The notes below the pieces were generated by a model, which did not search any database, had not been told where the DNA came from, and saw only the letters and a list, made by a program, of their open reading frames with translations. Below, piece by piece: positions 23,480 to 32,233 of a DNA stretch of 39,246 nucleotides. Location of the stretch: positions 1 through 39,246 of the forward strand of contig JAACFG010000009.1 in assembly GCA_009937605.1 (NCBI GenBank), read 5' to 3'. Position numbers and translations under genes: made by a program. Numbering within the stretch: the stretch's first letter is position 1; every line of letters starts with the position of its first letter. Origin of the DNA: Gammaproteobacteria bacterium (GTDB taxonomy: Bacteria > Pseudomonadota > Gammaproteobacteria > Steroidobacterales > Woeseiaceae).

Positions 23480-24249
23480 ATCTCGCGCTGAACCTGGTCG
23501 CGGCCAAGACAATCATCCGCAAGGAAATGGTGCGAGTACTTCGCATCTGGGTGCAGACGATCGTGCCGCCTGCGATCACGATGACACTCTACTTCATTAT
23601 TTTCGGCAACCTGATCGGTCGTCGCATTGGCACGATGGACGGTTTCGATTACATGCAGTACATCGCGCCGGGTCTGATCATGATGTCCGTAATCACCAAT
23701 TCTTACGGCAATGTCGTGTCGTCCTTCTTTGGAGCGAAGTTCGGCAAGCATCTCGAGGAAATGCTCGTGGCGCCGATGTCCTACGCAACGATTATTATCG
23801 GCCATGTAGCCGGCGGCGTTCTGCGTGGGCTGCTCGTCGGCGCACTGGTTACGGTGATTGCCCTGTTCTTTACCCGACTCGAGGTCGCACACCCGTTCAT
23901 CACGATCTCGATCGTGCTGCTATCTTCGATTGTGTTTTCGCTAGCCGGTTTTATTAATGCCGTATTTGCCAAGAAGTTCGATGATATTTCAATTGTTCCG
24001 ACCTTCGTTCTGACGCCCCTGACCTACCTGGGTGGTGTGTTTTATTCGATCTCAATGCTTCCGGAGTTCTGGCAAAACGTCTCCAGGCTCAATCCGATCC
24101 TGTACATGGTCAATGCATTCCGCTACGGCATACTCGGGACCTCGGATATCGGCATTGGCCAGGCGTACATCATCCTGTTCGTGTTTGTTGTCCTGTTGTT
24201 TTCCGGTTGCATGTACCTGATGCGCCGCGGCATTGGAATTCGCGAATAA
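23476..24249 (+). CDS. yadH: ABC-2 exporter permease, YadH-like
   Basis: A 257-aa membrane protein with about six helices and the ABC-2 family pattern. Visible are an amphipathic N-terminus (IIRKEMVRVLRIWVQTIVPP), EEMLVAPMSYATIIIGHVAGG, and LTPLTYLGGVFYSISMLP with NPILYMVNAFRYGILG near the end. It starts with GTG at 23476, overlapping the ATPase gene. It works as a dimer with YadG. The substrate is unknown; relatives export drugs, polysaccharides or lipids. Confidence 0.93.
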   Translation: MNLALNLVAAKTIIRKEMVRVLRIWVQTIVPPAITMTLYFIIFGNLIGRRIGTMDGFDYMQYIAPGLIMMSVITNSYGNVVSSFFGAKFGKHLEEMLVAPMSYATIIIGHVAGGVLRGLLVGALVTVIALFFTRLEVAHPFITISIVLLSSIVFSLAGFINAVFAKKFDDISIVPTFVLTPLTYLGGVFYSISMLPEFWQNVSRLNPILYMVNAFRYGILGTSDIGIGQAYIILFVFVVLLFSGCMYLMRRGIGIRE

Positions 24250-24251
24250 TC

Positions 24252-24920
24252 ATGTGTGGCCGCTTCGCTTTTTACTCACCGAGCGAAGCCGCCGTTGCGC
24301 TGTTCGGCGTTTCCACATCCATTGCCATTGAACCTCGCTACAACATCGCACCAACGCAGTTCCTTGCAGCGGTTCGCAACGACGACAATCAACAGCGCGA
24401 GCTCGTCATGCTGCGTTGGGGCCTGGTGCCGTTCTGGGCCAAAGATCCGTCAATCGGCAACCGCATGATCAATGCGCGCGCCGAAACCGTCGCGGAAAAA
24501 CCCTCATACCGGGCAGCGTACCGGCACCGTCGTTGTGTCGTACTTGCAGATGGTTTTTACGAATGGCAACGGGAGGGTGATACCAAGACGCCCTATTTCA
24601 TTTCCCTCGCGAATGGCTCGCCGTTCGCACTGGCTGGTCTGTGGGAGAACTGGACCGACAAGGAGAGTGGCGAAAGTCTGCAGACGACGACCCTGATTAC
24701 GACCGCTGCAAACGACTTCATGACACCCCTGCACCACCGTATGCCCGTTATTCTCGAGTCGGGAACAGCAGGTGAGTGGCTGGCAGGATCGAACGATATG
24801 CTTGATGACGTCGCGGCGATCACGCCGGCACTGCAGGCCTGGCCGGTCGATCGGCGTGTGAATAACGCGCGCAACGAAGGCGCGGATCTAATTAACTCTG
24901 TTGGCGACATCCTGCGCTGA
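24252..24920 (+). CDS. yedK: SRAP domain abasic-site protein (YedK/HMCES)
   Basis: Start ATG 24252 so that Cys is residue 2 (MCGRFAFYS), as the chemistry requires: the N-terminal amine and thiol of Cys2 form a thiazolidine cross-link to abasic sites in single-stranded DNA. An in-frame upstream start inside yadH would destroy this. NARAET carries the DNA-binding Asn, ADGFYEW the catalytic Glu, and LHHRMPVIL the catalytic His. 222 aa, normal length. It follows yadH by 2 bp, so it is probably co-transcribed with it, and its end overlaps the convergent fatty-acid-kinase gene by 33 bp. Confidence 0.95.
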   Translation: MCGRFAFYSPSEAAVALFGVSTSIAIEPRYNIAPTQFLAAVRNDDNQQRELVMLRWGLVPFWAKDPSIGNRMINARAETVAEKPSYRAAYRHRRCVVLADGFYEWQREGDTKTPYFISLANGSPFALAGLWENWTDKESGESLQTTTLITTAANDFMTPLHHRMPVILESGTAGEWLAGSNDMLDDVAAITPALQAWPVDRRVNNARNEGADLINSVGDILR

Positions 24921-26726
24921 CGTAAACGGCCGAACCGATACAAGCAGTGTATGCGGCCCGCCGTGTACACCAATGCCGGTTCCGAGGCCGGTCACGACGA
25001 GCTTGCCCAAATCAGGCACCCGCTCTCGCAGGTAGTCTGCGAGCTCCAGCGCATCCTCTTCGCAGATCGCATGGCCTATACCGATTTCGACGGGCCCTTT
25101 CGGTAAGCGCCTGCCTATGTATCGGGCAAAGCGTTCGATGCGGTTGTGAGAGCCAATCATGAAGCCGCCCAGGCTTACACGACCATCTTGTGTCGTGCAG
25201 ATGATCGGATTAAGTCGCAGGAAATCGGCGATCGATTTCACCCAGCGTGGCAGGCGCCCGCCGCGTACCGCGTAGCGCAGGTCGCTGAGGATCGCATATG
25301 TCCGCGTCAGGGGAACCTGCTCGCGTACGGCGGCGAGTGTTGTTTCGACGTCAAGTCCGGCCTCGGCACACTCCGCAGCAAGGACGGCGAGCTGCCCTTG
25401 ACCCAGCGAAGCATTAAGCGAATCGACGACGTGTATCTTGCCCGGTGCATTCGTGCGATCGGCGGCCAGCACCGCCGCCTGGTATGTGCCGCTGGCAGCG
25501 CTGGTCAGGTTGATCGATATTACGTCGTCAAAATGGCTCGCGAGGAACTGGTACTGGCGGCGGAAATCGCCCGGTGCCGGCTGCGATGTGGTCGGGTGGT
25601 TCGGATTGACTTCGAGCTCTTCGTAGAACTCGTCGATCGTGATGCTGACCTTGTCCAGGTAGCCGTGATCGCCGAACTGAATCCGGCAGGGCACCATGTG
25701 GATATCGAGCCGCTCCATATCGGCATCGCCGATATCCGCACCGGAATCCACAATGACCGCGAAGCGACGTCTATCGTTGTGCGTCGCGTGTTGTTGTCGG
25801 TGCATGTCGTCGGCCTTTTCGGCACTCAGGTCGCCGAAGCGCCGCGCGGTGTCGAACACCGTTTCAGGCTCGTCAACGTGAATGTGAATCTTGGCCTTTC
25901 GCTTGGTGCCGGCCAGCACCAGGGAATCGCCCAACTCGGTCAGGGACTCTCGCAATTTGCGACGATCGATGTCGGTGCCCGTCACGATGCACTCCGTGCA
26001 GAAACGGAATCTGGAGTCGTTATCAGCCTCGGCAAAATCAACTGCAGGCTCAATATTCTGCGTGACAGAGGTGTCCGGCAGCGGTTCGATCGTTCCGTCG
26101 CGCAGGTAAACTTCCACGCCCGCGATGAGCTCGGCGAAGCCTTTTGCACCCGCGTCCACCACGCCCGCCTTGCGCAGTACGTCGAGCTGGTTTGGAGTAT
26201 TGGCGAGTGCCTCTTCGACGCGTTGCACTGCTGTAGCGACGACGGCCGGAAAAGTGCCCTCCCGAACAATGCTGACCTGGTGGGTCACGCTCTCCGCGAA
26301 AGCCGCAATGACCGACAGTATCGTGCCTTCGCGCGGTTTCGAGAGGGCATCGTGAGCATACTCGTTGCCCATGGTTACGGCTTTTGCAAAGGTGTAGGTC
26401 GTGAAGCGGGTGATCTCGCCCGCTGAATCGCTCATACCCTGGAAGAACTGCGCGAGGATCGCGCCGGAATTTCCTCGAGCGCTGTCCAGCAACGTATCCG
26501 CAACCGCCGCGAGCAGGGTGCCGAGGTGTTTCTCGCCCGGCTTGCCAAGCACGCCGAGGGCGGCACCCAGTGACAGGCTCAAGTTCGTTCCCGTGTCGCT
26601 GTCGGCAACCGGAAAGACGTTGATCCGGTTCAGGAGCTCCTGTTCCGCGAGGACTCGGTGAATCCCTGACGTCAGCGCCAGTGCGAGCGTGTCACCATCG
26701 AGGTACTTGCCGATTTCGTCTGACAA
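24888..26726 (-). CDS. Fused fatty acid kinase: DAK2 (FakA) plus DegV (FakB)
   Basis: A 612-aa two-domain protein. Residues 1-200 are a DAK2 phosphotransferase domain with NVFPVADSDTGTNLS, whose Asp42/Asp44 region binds Mg-ATP, and SARGNSGAIL. A middle domain follows (about 230-310). From about 315 to the end is a full DegV fold: AVIVDSGADI, the fatty-acid-site motif TSQPAPGDF, SAASGTYQAA, DSLNASLGQGQ and RGGRLP. In Firmicutes FakA phosphorylates fatty acids held by a separate FakB (DegV). Here both are on one chain, so acyl-phosphate formation may be intramolecular. It follows gspB by 12 bp. Confidence 0.9.
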   Translation of the reverse strand: MSDEIGKYLDGDTLALALTSGIHRVLAEQELLNRINVFPVADSDTGTNLSLSLGAALGVLGKPGEKHLGTLLAAVADTLLDSARGNSGAILAQFFQGMSDSAGEITRFTTYTFAKAVTMGNEYAHDALSKPREGTILSVIAAFAESVTHQVSIVREGTFPAVVATAVQRVEEALANTPNQLDVLRKAGVVDAGAKGFAELIAGVEVYLRDGTIEPLPDTSVTQNIEPAVDFAEADNDSRFRFCTECIVTGTDIDRRKLRESLTELGDSLVLAGTKRKAKIHIHVDEPETVFDTARRFGDLSAEKADDMHRQQHATHNDRRRFAVIVDSGADIGDADMERLDIHMVPCRIQFGDHGYLDKVSITIDEFYEELEVNPNHPTTSQPAPGDFRRQYQFLASHFDDVISINLTSAASGTYQAAVLAADRTNAPGKIHVVDSLNASLGQGQLAVLAAECAEAGLDVETTLAAVREQVPLTRTYAILSDLRYAVRGGRLPRWVKSIADFLRLNPIICTTQDGRVSLGGFMIGSHNRIERFARYIGRRLPKGPVEIGIGHAICEEDALELADYLRERVPDLGKLVVTGLGTGIGVHGGPHTLLVSVRPFTSAQDVANRVN

Positions 26727-26738
26727 GCGACGCGGTCC

Positions 26739-27386
26739 CTAGTCGCGCGGCAACACGAATGATGTGCCGTTGTAGCTCAGCACGACACCGTCCGTCGTAA
26801 TCTCTTCAACGATCGGGCCTTCCGCCAGCCGCGAACCCTCGACCTGCTTGTTCATGTTGATAAAGACGAAGCGGTCCTCGGGCGATTCCGCAAAGACATG
26901 AATATCGACATGCAATTCAGGGAGCGTCACAGTGCCATTGGCGAGAACTTCGAGGAAGGTAGGCAGTGAAGCGGTACTGGCGGATTGACGCCTGGCGGGA
27001 GTCGCAGGGGGCGGGGTGCTTGGCTGGGTATTTGTTGCGACATTTGTTACCGCCGAAGAAGCGGGGCTTGTTGCGGCAGGCTGTGGAGCAGGCGCTCGCG
27101 GTTCCTCGCGAGCCGGTACGTTCTGTCTTGCCTGGGCGACCTGGTCCGCGAAAGAGTCGTTGCTGACCACCGCTTGTTCGCTTGCGGCGGGTGTGACCGC
27201 GACCTCGGGTCGCAACAGCAGTCCGAGCAAGACAGTCAGGTTGATGGCCAACAACACACCGAGAACCCACAGCCAGCGCGGTGCACGCTGACGACGATTG
27301 CTTGTCGGTACACCAGCAAACTCGGCCGGTCCCTGTTGCTGACGGTCCGACTCCGATTTTTTCAATGCGTCAAGTATGAAAGACAT
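26739..27386 (-). CDS. gspB: GspB-like secretion assembly protein
   Basis: A 215-aa inner-membrane protein beginning MSFILDALKKSESDRQ, the characteristic GspB/ExeB start. A single transmembrane helix (about 38-58) is followed by a Pro/Ala-rich periplasmic linker (about 65-135). The C-terminal GspB domain (about 140-215) contains LPELHVDIHVFAESPEDRFVFIN. With GspA/ExeA it helps place the type II secretion secretin through the peptidoglycan. It lies 3 bp after the exeA-like gene. No other type II secretion genes are in the window. Confidence 0.92.
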   Translation of the reverse strand: MSFILDALKKSESDRQQQGPAEFAGVPTSNRRQRAPRWLWVLGVLLAINLTVLLGLLLRPEVAVTPAASEQAVVSNDSFADQVAQARQNVPAREEPRAPAPQPAATSPASSAVTNVATNTQPSTPPPATPARRQSASTASLPTFLEVLANGTVTLPELHVDIHVFAESPEDRFVFINMNKQVEGSRLAEGPIVEEITTDGVVLSYNGTSFVLPRD

Positions 27387-27389
27387 TCC

Positions 27390-29051
27390 TTAGTCCTGTG
27401 CCAGTCGCGCAGTTGAAAGCCGCGGTGTCCCTTCTACCGTGAGCAGGGAGTTGATGATGATCTGTGTTTGCTGACCGACGAGGCCGTCGACTTCGAGTCG
27501 ATGATCGCGCTGGAACGAACGAACGAGCTGTTCGAGCTCTGCATCGAACACTTCCGACTGTACATTGGTACTCGCGTAGCGAGCATCAACTGCGGCCAGG
27601 CTGTTGCGCAGCCATGCGACGTCGTCACCCTGGGAGCCAGGTCCGAGCCAAACGGCCGCGCCGATTGGCGGCCGCCATAGCAACATAAACTCCCCATACC
27701 AGGCATCCCTGATGTCTGAGACCGAATGCACCACACGGACGCCGCCAAACGACAGTTCGGCATTGCTGTCTGTTATCCCGGTCAGGACGACCTCGTGGTC
27801 GTTGCCGTCGTTGTCGACAAGTGTCAGGACTGCGGGTCGATCCATCTGGCGAAGTCCGCTCCACGACCCTCGCTCGAATAAACACGCCAGTCCGGCGTCG
27901 GCGGCCTGGGCACAAGCGTTGCGGCCACCTGTGCGGTATTCGAGACCCCATGTTTCGAACAACGCGGCCAGTGCGTAATTGCTACCGGTGACGTCGCCGG
28001 CCATCCGCAGTTGCTCGTCCAGCGTGGGTTCGATTTCGGGTTCCTGCTGTAGCACAGGTTCGGCGGCCATGGTTTCGGGTGCGGGTTCGGGCGGAGTCTC
28101 GACGACGGGTTCTTTCGCAACGACGATGGGCTGCACCGGCGTTTCGCGCTGGGTCACGGACCAGATACTTGCCGCAATGATTGCTACGCCAACGATACCC
28201 GCGGCGATCGCCGTGCGACGCACCCAGGGCGAGCGTTCGAATTCGCCGTGCACCTCGGCAGAGGCTTGCCTGATCAGCCGCGGATTAACGCGTCGTGATT
28301 CCTGCGCGTAGGCGCCAAGCAGTGCTCGATCGCAAATGACATTGACGACGCGTGGCACGCCTTGAGACAGGCGAAAGATTTCTCGCTTTGCGCCCGCGTC
28401 GAAAACCTCACCGAGTGCTCCGGCAACCTTCAGGCGATGCTCGATATAGCTTGCTGTTTCGTCTCGCGAAAGGGGTTCCAGGTGATAGCGCGCGGTAATG
28501 CGTTGTGCAAGTTGCCGCAGATCGTTGCGCGCCAGAAGGTCGCGCAGTTCTTCCTGGCCAATCAGGATAATCTGCAACAGCTTCTGTTTGGCGGTTTCGA
28601 GATTGGTTAGCAGGCGCACCTGCTCCAGTACGGCGGGAGTAAGATTCTGCGCCTCATCGACAACGAGGATCGTGCGGCGGCCCTCGGCGTGAGCCTTCAG
28701 GAGGTGCTGATTCAAGGCATCGGTCAGCGCCTTGACGCTGCCCTTGTTGTGCGGCACGTCGATGTGCAATTCCTCGCAGATCGTTGCCAGGAATTCGACG
28801 ACTGAGAGCTGCGGATTGAGGACAACCGCGACGTCGGCATTTTCCGGCATCTTGTTCAGCAACAGGGAGCGGACCAGCGTTGTCTTGCCGGTGCCGACCT
28901 CACCGGTCAGTTGGATAAAGCCGCCACTTTCCGTGACGCCATAGACGAGGTGCGCCAGTGCCTCGCCATGACGCTCACTCAGAAACAGATAACGCGGGTC
29001 AGGCGTTATCGCGAACGGTTTCTCGTGGAGTCCAAAAAAGCTGGTGTACAT
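27390..29051 (-). CDS. exeA: ExeA/GspA-like AAA ATPase with peptidoglycan-binding domain
   Basis: A 553-aa protein. The cytoplasmic AAA+ domain (1-265) starts MYTSFFGLHEKPFAITPDP. Walker A is TGEVGTGKTT (49-58), Walker B ILVVDEAQNL, and VPRVVNVICDRALLGAYA the sensor region. One transmembrane helix follows (about 275-295), then a Glu/Pro-rich linker. A periplasmic part contains a peptidase-C39-like segment (about 345-460) and a C-terminal peptidoglycan-binding domain (GSQGDDVAWLRNSLA to VRSFQRDHRLEVDGLVGQQT). It works with GspB in cell-wall passage of the type II secretion secretin. The dinB stop lies 42 bp upstream. Confidence 0.92.
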   Translation of the reverse strand: MYTSFFGLHEKPFAITPDPRYLFLSERHGEALAHLVYGVTESGGFIQLTGEVGTGKTTLVRSLLLNKMPENADVAVVLNPQLSVVEFLATICEELHIDVPHNKGSVKALTDALNQHLLKAHAEGRRTILVVDEAQNLTPAVLEQVRLLTNLETAKQKLLQIILIGQEELRDLLARNDLRQLAQRITARYHLEPLSRDETASYIEHRLKVAGALGEVFDAGAKREIFRLSQGVPRVVNVICDRALLGAYAQESRRVNPRLIRQASAEVHGEFERSPWVRRTAIAAGIVGVAIIAASIWSVTQRETPVQPIVVAKEPVVETPPEPAPETMAAEPVLQQEPEIEPTLDEQLRMAGDVTGSNYALAALFETWGLEYRTGGRNACAQAADAGLACLFERGSWSGLRQMDRPAVLTLVDNDGNDHEVVLTGITDSNAELSFGGVRVVHSVSDIRDAWYGEFMLLWRPPIGAAVWLGPGSQGDDVAWLRNSLAAVDARYASTNVQSEVFDAELEQLVRSFQRDHRLEVDGLVGQQTQIIINSLLTVEGTPRLSTARLAQD

Positions 29052-29093
29052 GGTTTCGTGCCAATTCGCGGCGGACCCTCGATTCTACCCTAA

Positions 29094-30260
29094 CTATTGT
29101 TGATCCAGTGTTCTCGCGCGCCCCAGAACGTCAGATCCAAAGCGGTCCCGGATCTGGTCAACGGTCTTGTCGATGACAGCCTCAGCTTCGTCACCCCCAA
29201 ACAAGTCCGGCTGCACGGCCGGGGCAAGATCACTGCCTCCTACGCCGAGCAGGCGAATCCGGGCCCCGGGGTTGCGGGCGAGCCAGGTCCCCAACAGCTC
29301 GCGTGCAACGGCATAGATCGGGTCTGTACCATTCGCTGGTGGCTGAAGCTTGCGCTGGCGAGTGAAGGTCTTGAAGCTCGCCTCGCGAATCTTGATCTGT
29401 ACTGTACCTGCGGCGAGGGCGGCTTTCCTGAGGCGCGATGCCGTGCGTTCTGTCAGGCGCAACAATTCGCGCTCCATATCGTCTCTCGAAGCGAGATCCG
29501 CATCGTAGGTTTCCTCGGCACTGATGGACTTCTCGGCGCGCGCCGGGACAACCGGCCGCTCGTCGATTCCGGCCGCCCGGTCGCGCGTCTTGCGCGTATA
29601 GCGCCCGAAGATCGGTTCCAGGACACGGTCTTCGGCCACGCGCAGATCTCTCACCGTGCGGATGTTCGCTACCGACAGGCGTTTCAGTGTCTTGCGACCG
29701 ACCCCGGGAATGACCGAGACAGGTAGCGGGTCGAGGCGTCGTTCGTAATCGCTCGGATTAATCCGCGTCAGGCCATCGGGCTTGTCGAGGTCCGAGGCGA
29801 TCTTTGCGACGAGTTTGTTTTGCGCAACGCCGACCGATGCGGTAAGTGAGGTTTCGTCCAGAATGCGTTGCTTGATGTCTGCTGCGATCACAGCCGGAGG
29901 TCCAAACAGGGATACGCTGGCAGTGACGTCCAGAAACGCCTCATCGAGCGACAGCCCCTCAACGAGCGGCGTGTAACTGCGGAAGATAGCGAAGACCTGT
30001 TTCGAAACGGCTTTGTAATGTGACATGTTCGGACGGACGCGCAGCAACTCCGGGCAACGCCGATAAGCGTCACGCATTGGCATGGCCGACCGGATTCCGA
30101 ATTCGCGTGCTTCGTAGCTGGCTGCGGCGACGACGCCGCGGTTGGTTGTTCCACCGACGACGAGTGGTTTGCCGCGCAGTTCGGGGTTGTCGCGCTGCTC
30201 AACCGACGCATAAAAAGCGTCCATATCAACATGCAGGATACTGCGTGTTGATCCGATCAT
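29094..30260 (-). CDS. dinB: DNA polymerase IV
   Basis: A Y-family translesion polymerase (388 aa from ATG 30260; longer in-frame starts lie inside ispA). SILHVDMDAFYASVE and SLDEAFLDVT carry the three catalytic acids. GVVAAASYEAREFGIRSAMP is the finger region, and VIPGVGRKTLKRL the thumb HhH motif. The little-finger domain follows. Near the end, QPDLFGG matches the beta-clamp-binding QxDLF type, though about 30 residues follow it, giving a longer tail than the 351-aa E. coli enzyme. It is 4 bp after ispA, an unusual operon partner. No LexA box was recognised. Confidence 0.95.
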   Translation of the reverse strand: MIGSTRSILHVDMDAFYASVEQRDNPELRGKPLVVGGTTNRGVVAAASYEAREFGIRSAMPMRDAYRRCPELLRVRPNMSHYKAVSKQVFAIFRSYTPLVEGLSLDEAFLDVTASVSLFGPPAVIAADIKQRILDETSLTASVGVAQNKLVAKIASDLDKPDGLTRINPSDYERRLDPLPVSVIPGVGRKTLKRLSVANIRTVRDLRVAEDRVLEPIFGRYTRKTRDRAAGIDERPVVPARAEKSISAEETYDADLASRDDMERELLRLTERTASRLRKAALAAGTVQIKIREASFKTFTRQRKLQPPANGTDPIYAVARELLGTWLARNPGARIRLLGVGGSDLAPAVQPDLFGGDEAEAVIDKTVDQIRDRFGSDVLGRARTLDQQ

Positions 30261-30264
30261 GGGT

Positions 30265-31155
30265 TTACTGACCGCGCTCAACGATGTAGCGCGCCAGCCA
30301 TTCGAGCGGTGCCGCTGACTGGCCGAAGGGCCCGAGATCGGCCAATGCGCTCTGGAGTAGTTCATCGCAGCGCGCGCGCGAGGCCTCGATGCCAAACTGG
30401 CCAGGGTAGGTGGCCTTGCCCAGCTTTTCGTCGGATCCCGATGGCTTGCCGATCACGTGGGTCTCGCCCTCGACGTCGAGGATGTCATCCTTGATCTGGA
30501 AGGCTATACCCACCGCATGCCCAAAAGCGTCGAGAGTCGCGGTGACGCTGTCGTCATCGTCTTCGCGGAACAGGCAGGGTGAAACGATGGCCGCGTGTAT
30601 CAATGCGCCTGTTTTCAGGGAGTACATATGCTCGAGTTCTTCGGCCGTGAGCGTCTGTCCCTCGGCGGCGAGGTCAATCGACTGGCCGCCCGTCATTCCA
30701 ATTGAGCCGCACGCGTCGGCGACAAGTTTGACGAGTGCATTCTTTCCGTTGGCCGATGCGCCCTCGATATTGGCAAGCACCGAGAAGGCGAGAGGCTGCA
30801 ATGCGTCCGCGGCCAGAATGGCGGTCGCCTCGTCGTACTTGATATGTACAGTCGGCTTTCCGCGCCGCAGATCGTCATCGTCCATGGCCGGCAGGTCGTC
30901 ATGGACGAGGGAAAACGCATGTATCAGCTCGATCGCGACGGCGGGCGCATCGAGCAAATTCGGGTCGACACCGAGGCACTCGCCCGCCGCATACACGAGC
31001 AGGGGTCGTACCCGTTTGCCGCCATTGAATACGGCGTAACGCATTGCCTCATGCAAACGCGTTGGAAGCTGTGATGCAGGAGGCAGCGCCTGGTCCAGGC
31101 ATGCATCCACACGCGCCTGGTAAGTCGAGATTCGATCTTTGAAATTTTCCGGCAA
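30265..31155 (-). CDS. ispA: Farnesyl diphosphate synthase (short-chain prenyltransferase)
   Basis: Condenses IPP with DMAPP and GPP to give FPP. I chose TTG 31155 as start (296 aa, E. coli IspA is 299). The frame continues upstream but only into the antisense of the decarboxylase gene, and no ATG or GTG is available near the family N-terminus (LPENFKDRISTYQARVD). Visible are GGKRVRPLLVYAA, the first Asp-rich motif DDLPAMDDDDLRRG, GMTGGQSIDLA and the second Asp-rich motif FQIKDDILD. It consumes exactly the products of the mevalonate genes transcribed divergently 115 bp away. Geranyl-PP as main product cannot be excluded. Confidence 0.93.
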   Translation of the reverse strand: MPENFKDRISTYQARVDACLDQALPPASQLPTRLHEAMRYAVFNGGKRVRPLLVYAAGECLGVDPNLLDAPAVAIELIHAFSLVHDDLPAMDDDDLRRGKPTVHIKYDEATAILAADALQPLAFSVLANIEGASANGKNALVKLVADACGSIGMTGGQSIDLAAEGQTLTAEELEHMYSLKTGALIHAAIVSPCLFREDDDDSVTATLDAFGHAVGIAFQIKDDILDVEGETHVIGKPSGSDEKLGKATYPGQFGIEASRARCDELLQSALADLGPFGQSAAPLEWLARYIVERGQ

Positions 31156-31226
31156 CGCTCTTTCCCGAGTATTTGGGCCATGTAGCCTACACCGAAACGA
31201 GCCACTGTGCGCGGGCGCCGCTGGGC

Positions 31227-31232
31227 TATAAT
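31227..31232 (+). promoter_or_regulatory. -10 box of the mevalonate operon
   Basis: A perfect TATAAT lies 38 bp before the decarboxylase ATG in the ispA/mvaD divergent region. The sequence 17 bp upstream (actgtg) is a poor -35, so an activator may be needed. A Shine-Dalgarno GAGGGA (31255-31260) lies 10 bases before the ATG. Confidence 0.5.
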
Positions 31233-31270
31233 TCGCGTCGTTCGCAAATACACTGAGGGACCGGAACGGC

Positions 31271-32233
31271 ATGCAGGGAAAGGCAATCGCACACCCGAAT
31301 ATTGCGCTCATCAAGTACTGGGGAAAGCGTGATATCGATCGCAACCTGCCCGCGGTAGGTTCGATCTCGATTACCCTGAGTGAGCTCCATACACGCATGC
31401 ATGTGGAGTTTGACAAGGCGCTGGCCACGGATGTGCTCACCGTCAATGACGAACCCGATGAGAGGATGCTGCCACGCCTTTCCGTCTGCCTGGACAACGT
31501 CGCCGGGGTCGATCGGCCGCGCGCCCGCATCGCGAGTAGCTGCAACTTTCCGATTGCTGCGGGCCTGGCTTCGTCCGCATCATCATTCGCGGCTTTGACC
31601 GTCGCAGCAGCCGGGGCAGCAGGAAAATCCTTCGATACTGCCCATTTGACCAGCCTGGCCGGTCAGGCATCCGGTTCCGCGGCGCGCTCTCTGCTCGGCG
31701 GTTTCGTCGAACTTGAGAATGTCGGCGAAGGCATCGCCTGCCACTCGCTATGCGGTGCGGACGACTGGCCTCTACGGGTGGTCGTGGCAATTACGGAGTC
31801 CGGACCGAAACCGGTCGGTTCCACCGAGGCCATGGAGATCAGCCGGCGTACGTCGCCCTTCTACGCCAACTGGGTCGACCAACAAGCACAGGACCTGGAC
31901 ACGGCTCGTGCCGCGATTGCGAATCGCGATTTTGAGACGCTGGCAGCGATTGCGGAACACAATTGCCTGAAAATGCATTCGATTATGTGGGCCTCGAGGC
32001 CGCCGATGGTCTATTGGAACGCGGCGACAATGCGATGCCTGCAAACGGTGCGCCAGCTGCAGGGCCAGGGCGTGGGCGTGTTCTTCACGATCGACGCGGG
32101 CCCACAGGTCAAAGCCGTGTGCCTGCCCGAGTACGCCAGTGAGGTCGAGGCGGCCATGCGTGCTACAACGGGTGTCGTCGACATCATGACGACAGGCCTT
32201 GGTGACGGTGCGCGCCTGGAGCGCCAGGAATGA
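31271..32233 (+). CDS. mvaD: Diphosphomevalonate decarboxylase
   Basis: ATP-dependent decarboxylation of mevalonate 5-diphosphate to IPP. It is a GHMP-fold enzyme of 320 aa. The N-terminal signature is AIAHPNIALIKYWGKRD with the conserved Lys. The phosphate loop is NFPIAAGLASSASSFAAL (92-109). GQASGSAARSLLGGF carries Arg139, and FFTIDAGPQVKAVCL carries the catalytic Asp275. Presence of the Asp, Lys and Arg set argues for a true decarboxylase rather than the mevalonate-3-kinase or phosphomevalonate-only branches. It is the first gene of the operon and overlaps the next by 4 bp (ATGA). Confidence 0.93.
   Translation: MQGKAIAHPNIALIKYWGKRDIDRNLPAVGSISITLSELHTRMHVEFDKALATDVLTVNDEPDERMLPRLSVCLDNVAGVDRPRARIASSCNFPIAAGLASSASSFAALTVAAAGAAGKSFDTAHLTSLAGQASGSAARSLLGGFVELENVGEGIACHSLCGADDWPLRVVVAITESGPKPVGSTEAMEISRRTSPFYANWVDQQAQDLDTARAAIANRDFETLAAIAEHNCLKMHSIMWASRPPMVYWNAATMRCLQTVRQLQGQGVGVFFTIDAGPQVKAVCLPEYASEVEAAMRATTGVVDIMTTGLGDGARLERQE

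Noticed and set aside
25146-26426. 426-aa open frame opposite the DAK2-DegV gene
   Set aside because: Antisense to a gene with full-length domain support; arginine- and valine-rich translation typical of mirror frames.
31156-31545. N-terminal extension of ispA
   Set aside because: The open frame continues to 31545, but that part is antisense to mvaD and unlike any prenyltransferase. The TTG at 31155 gives the family length.
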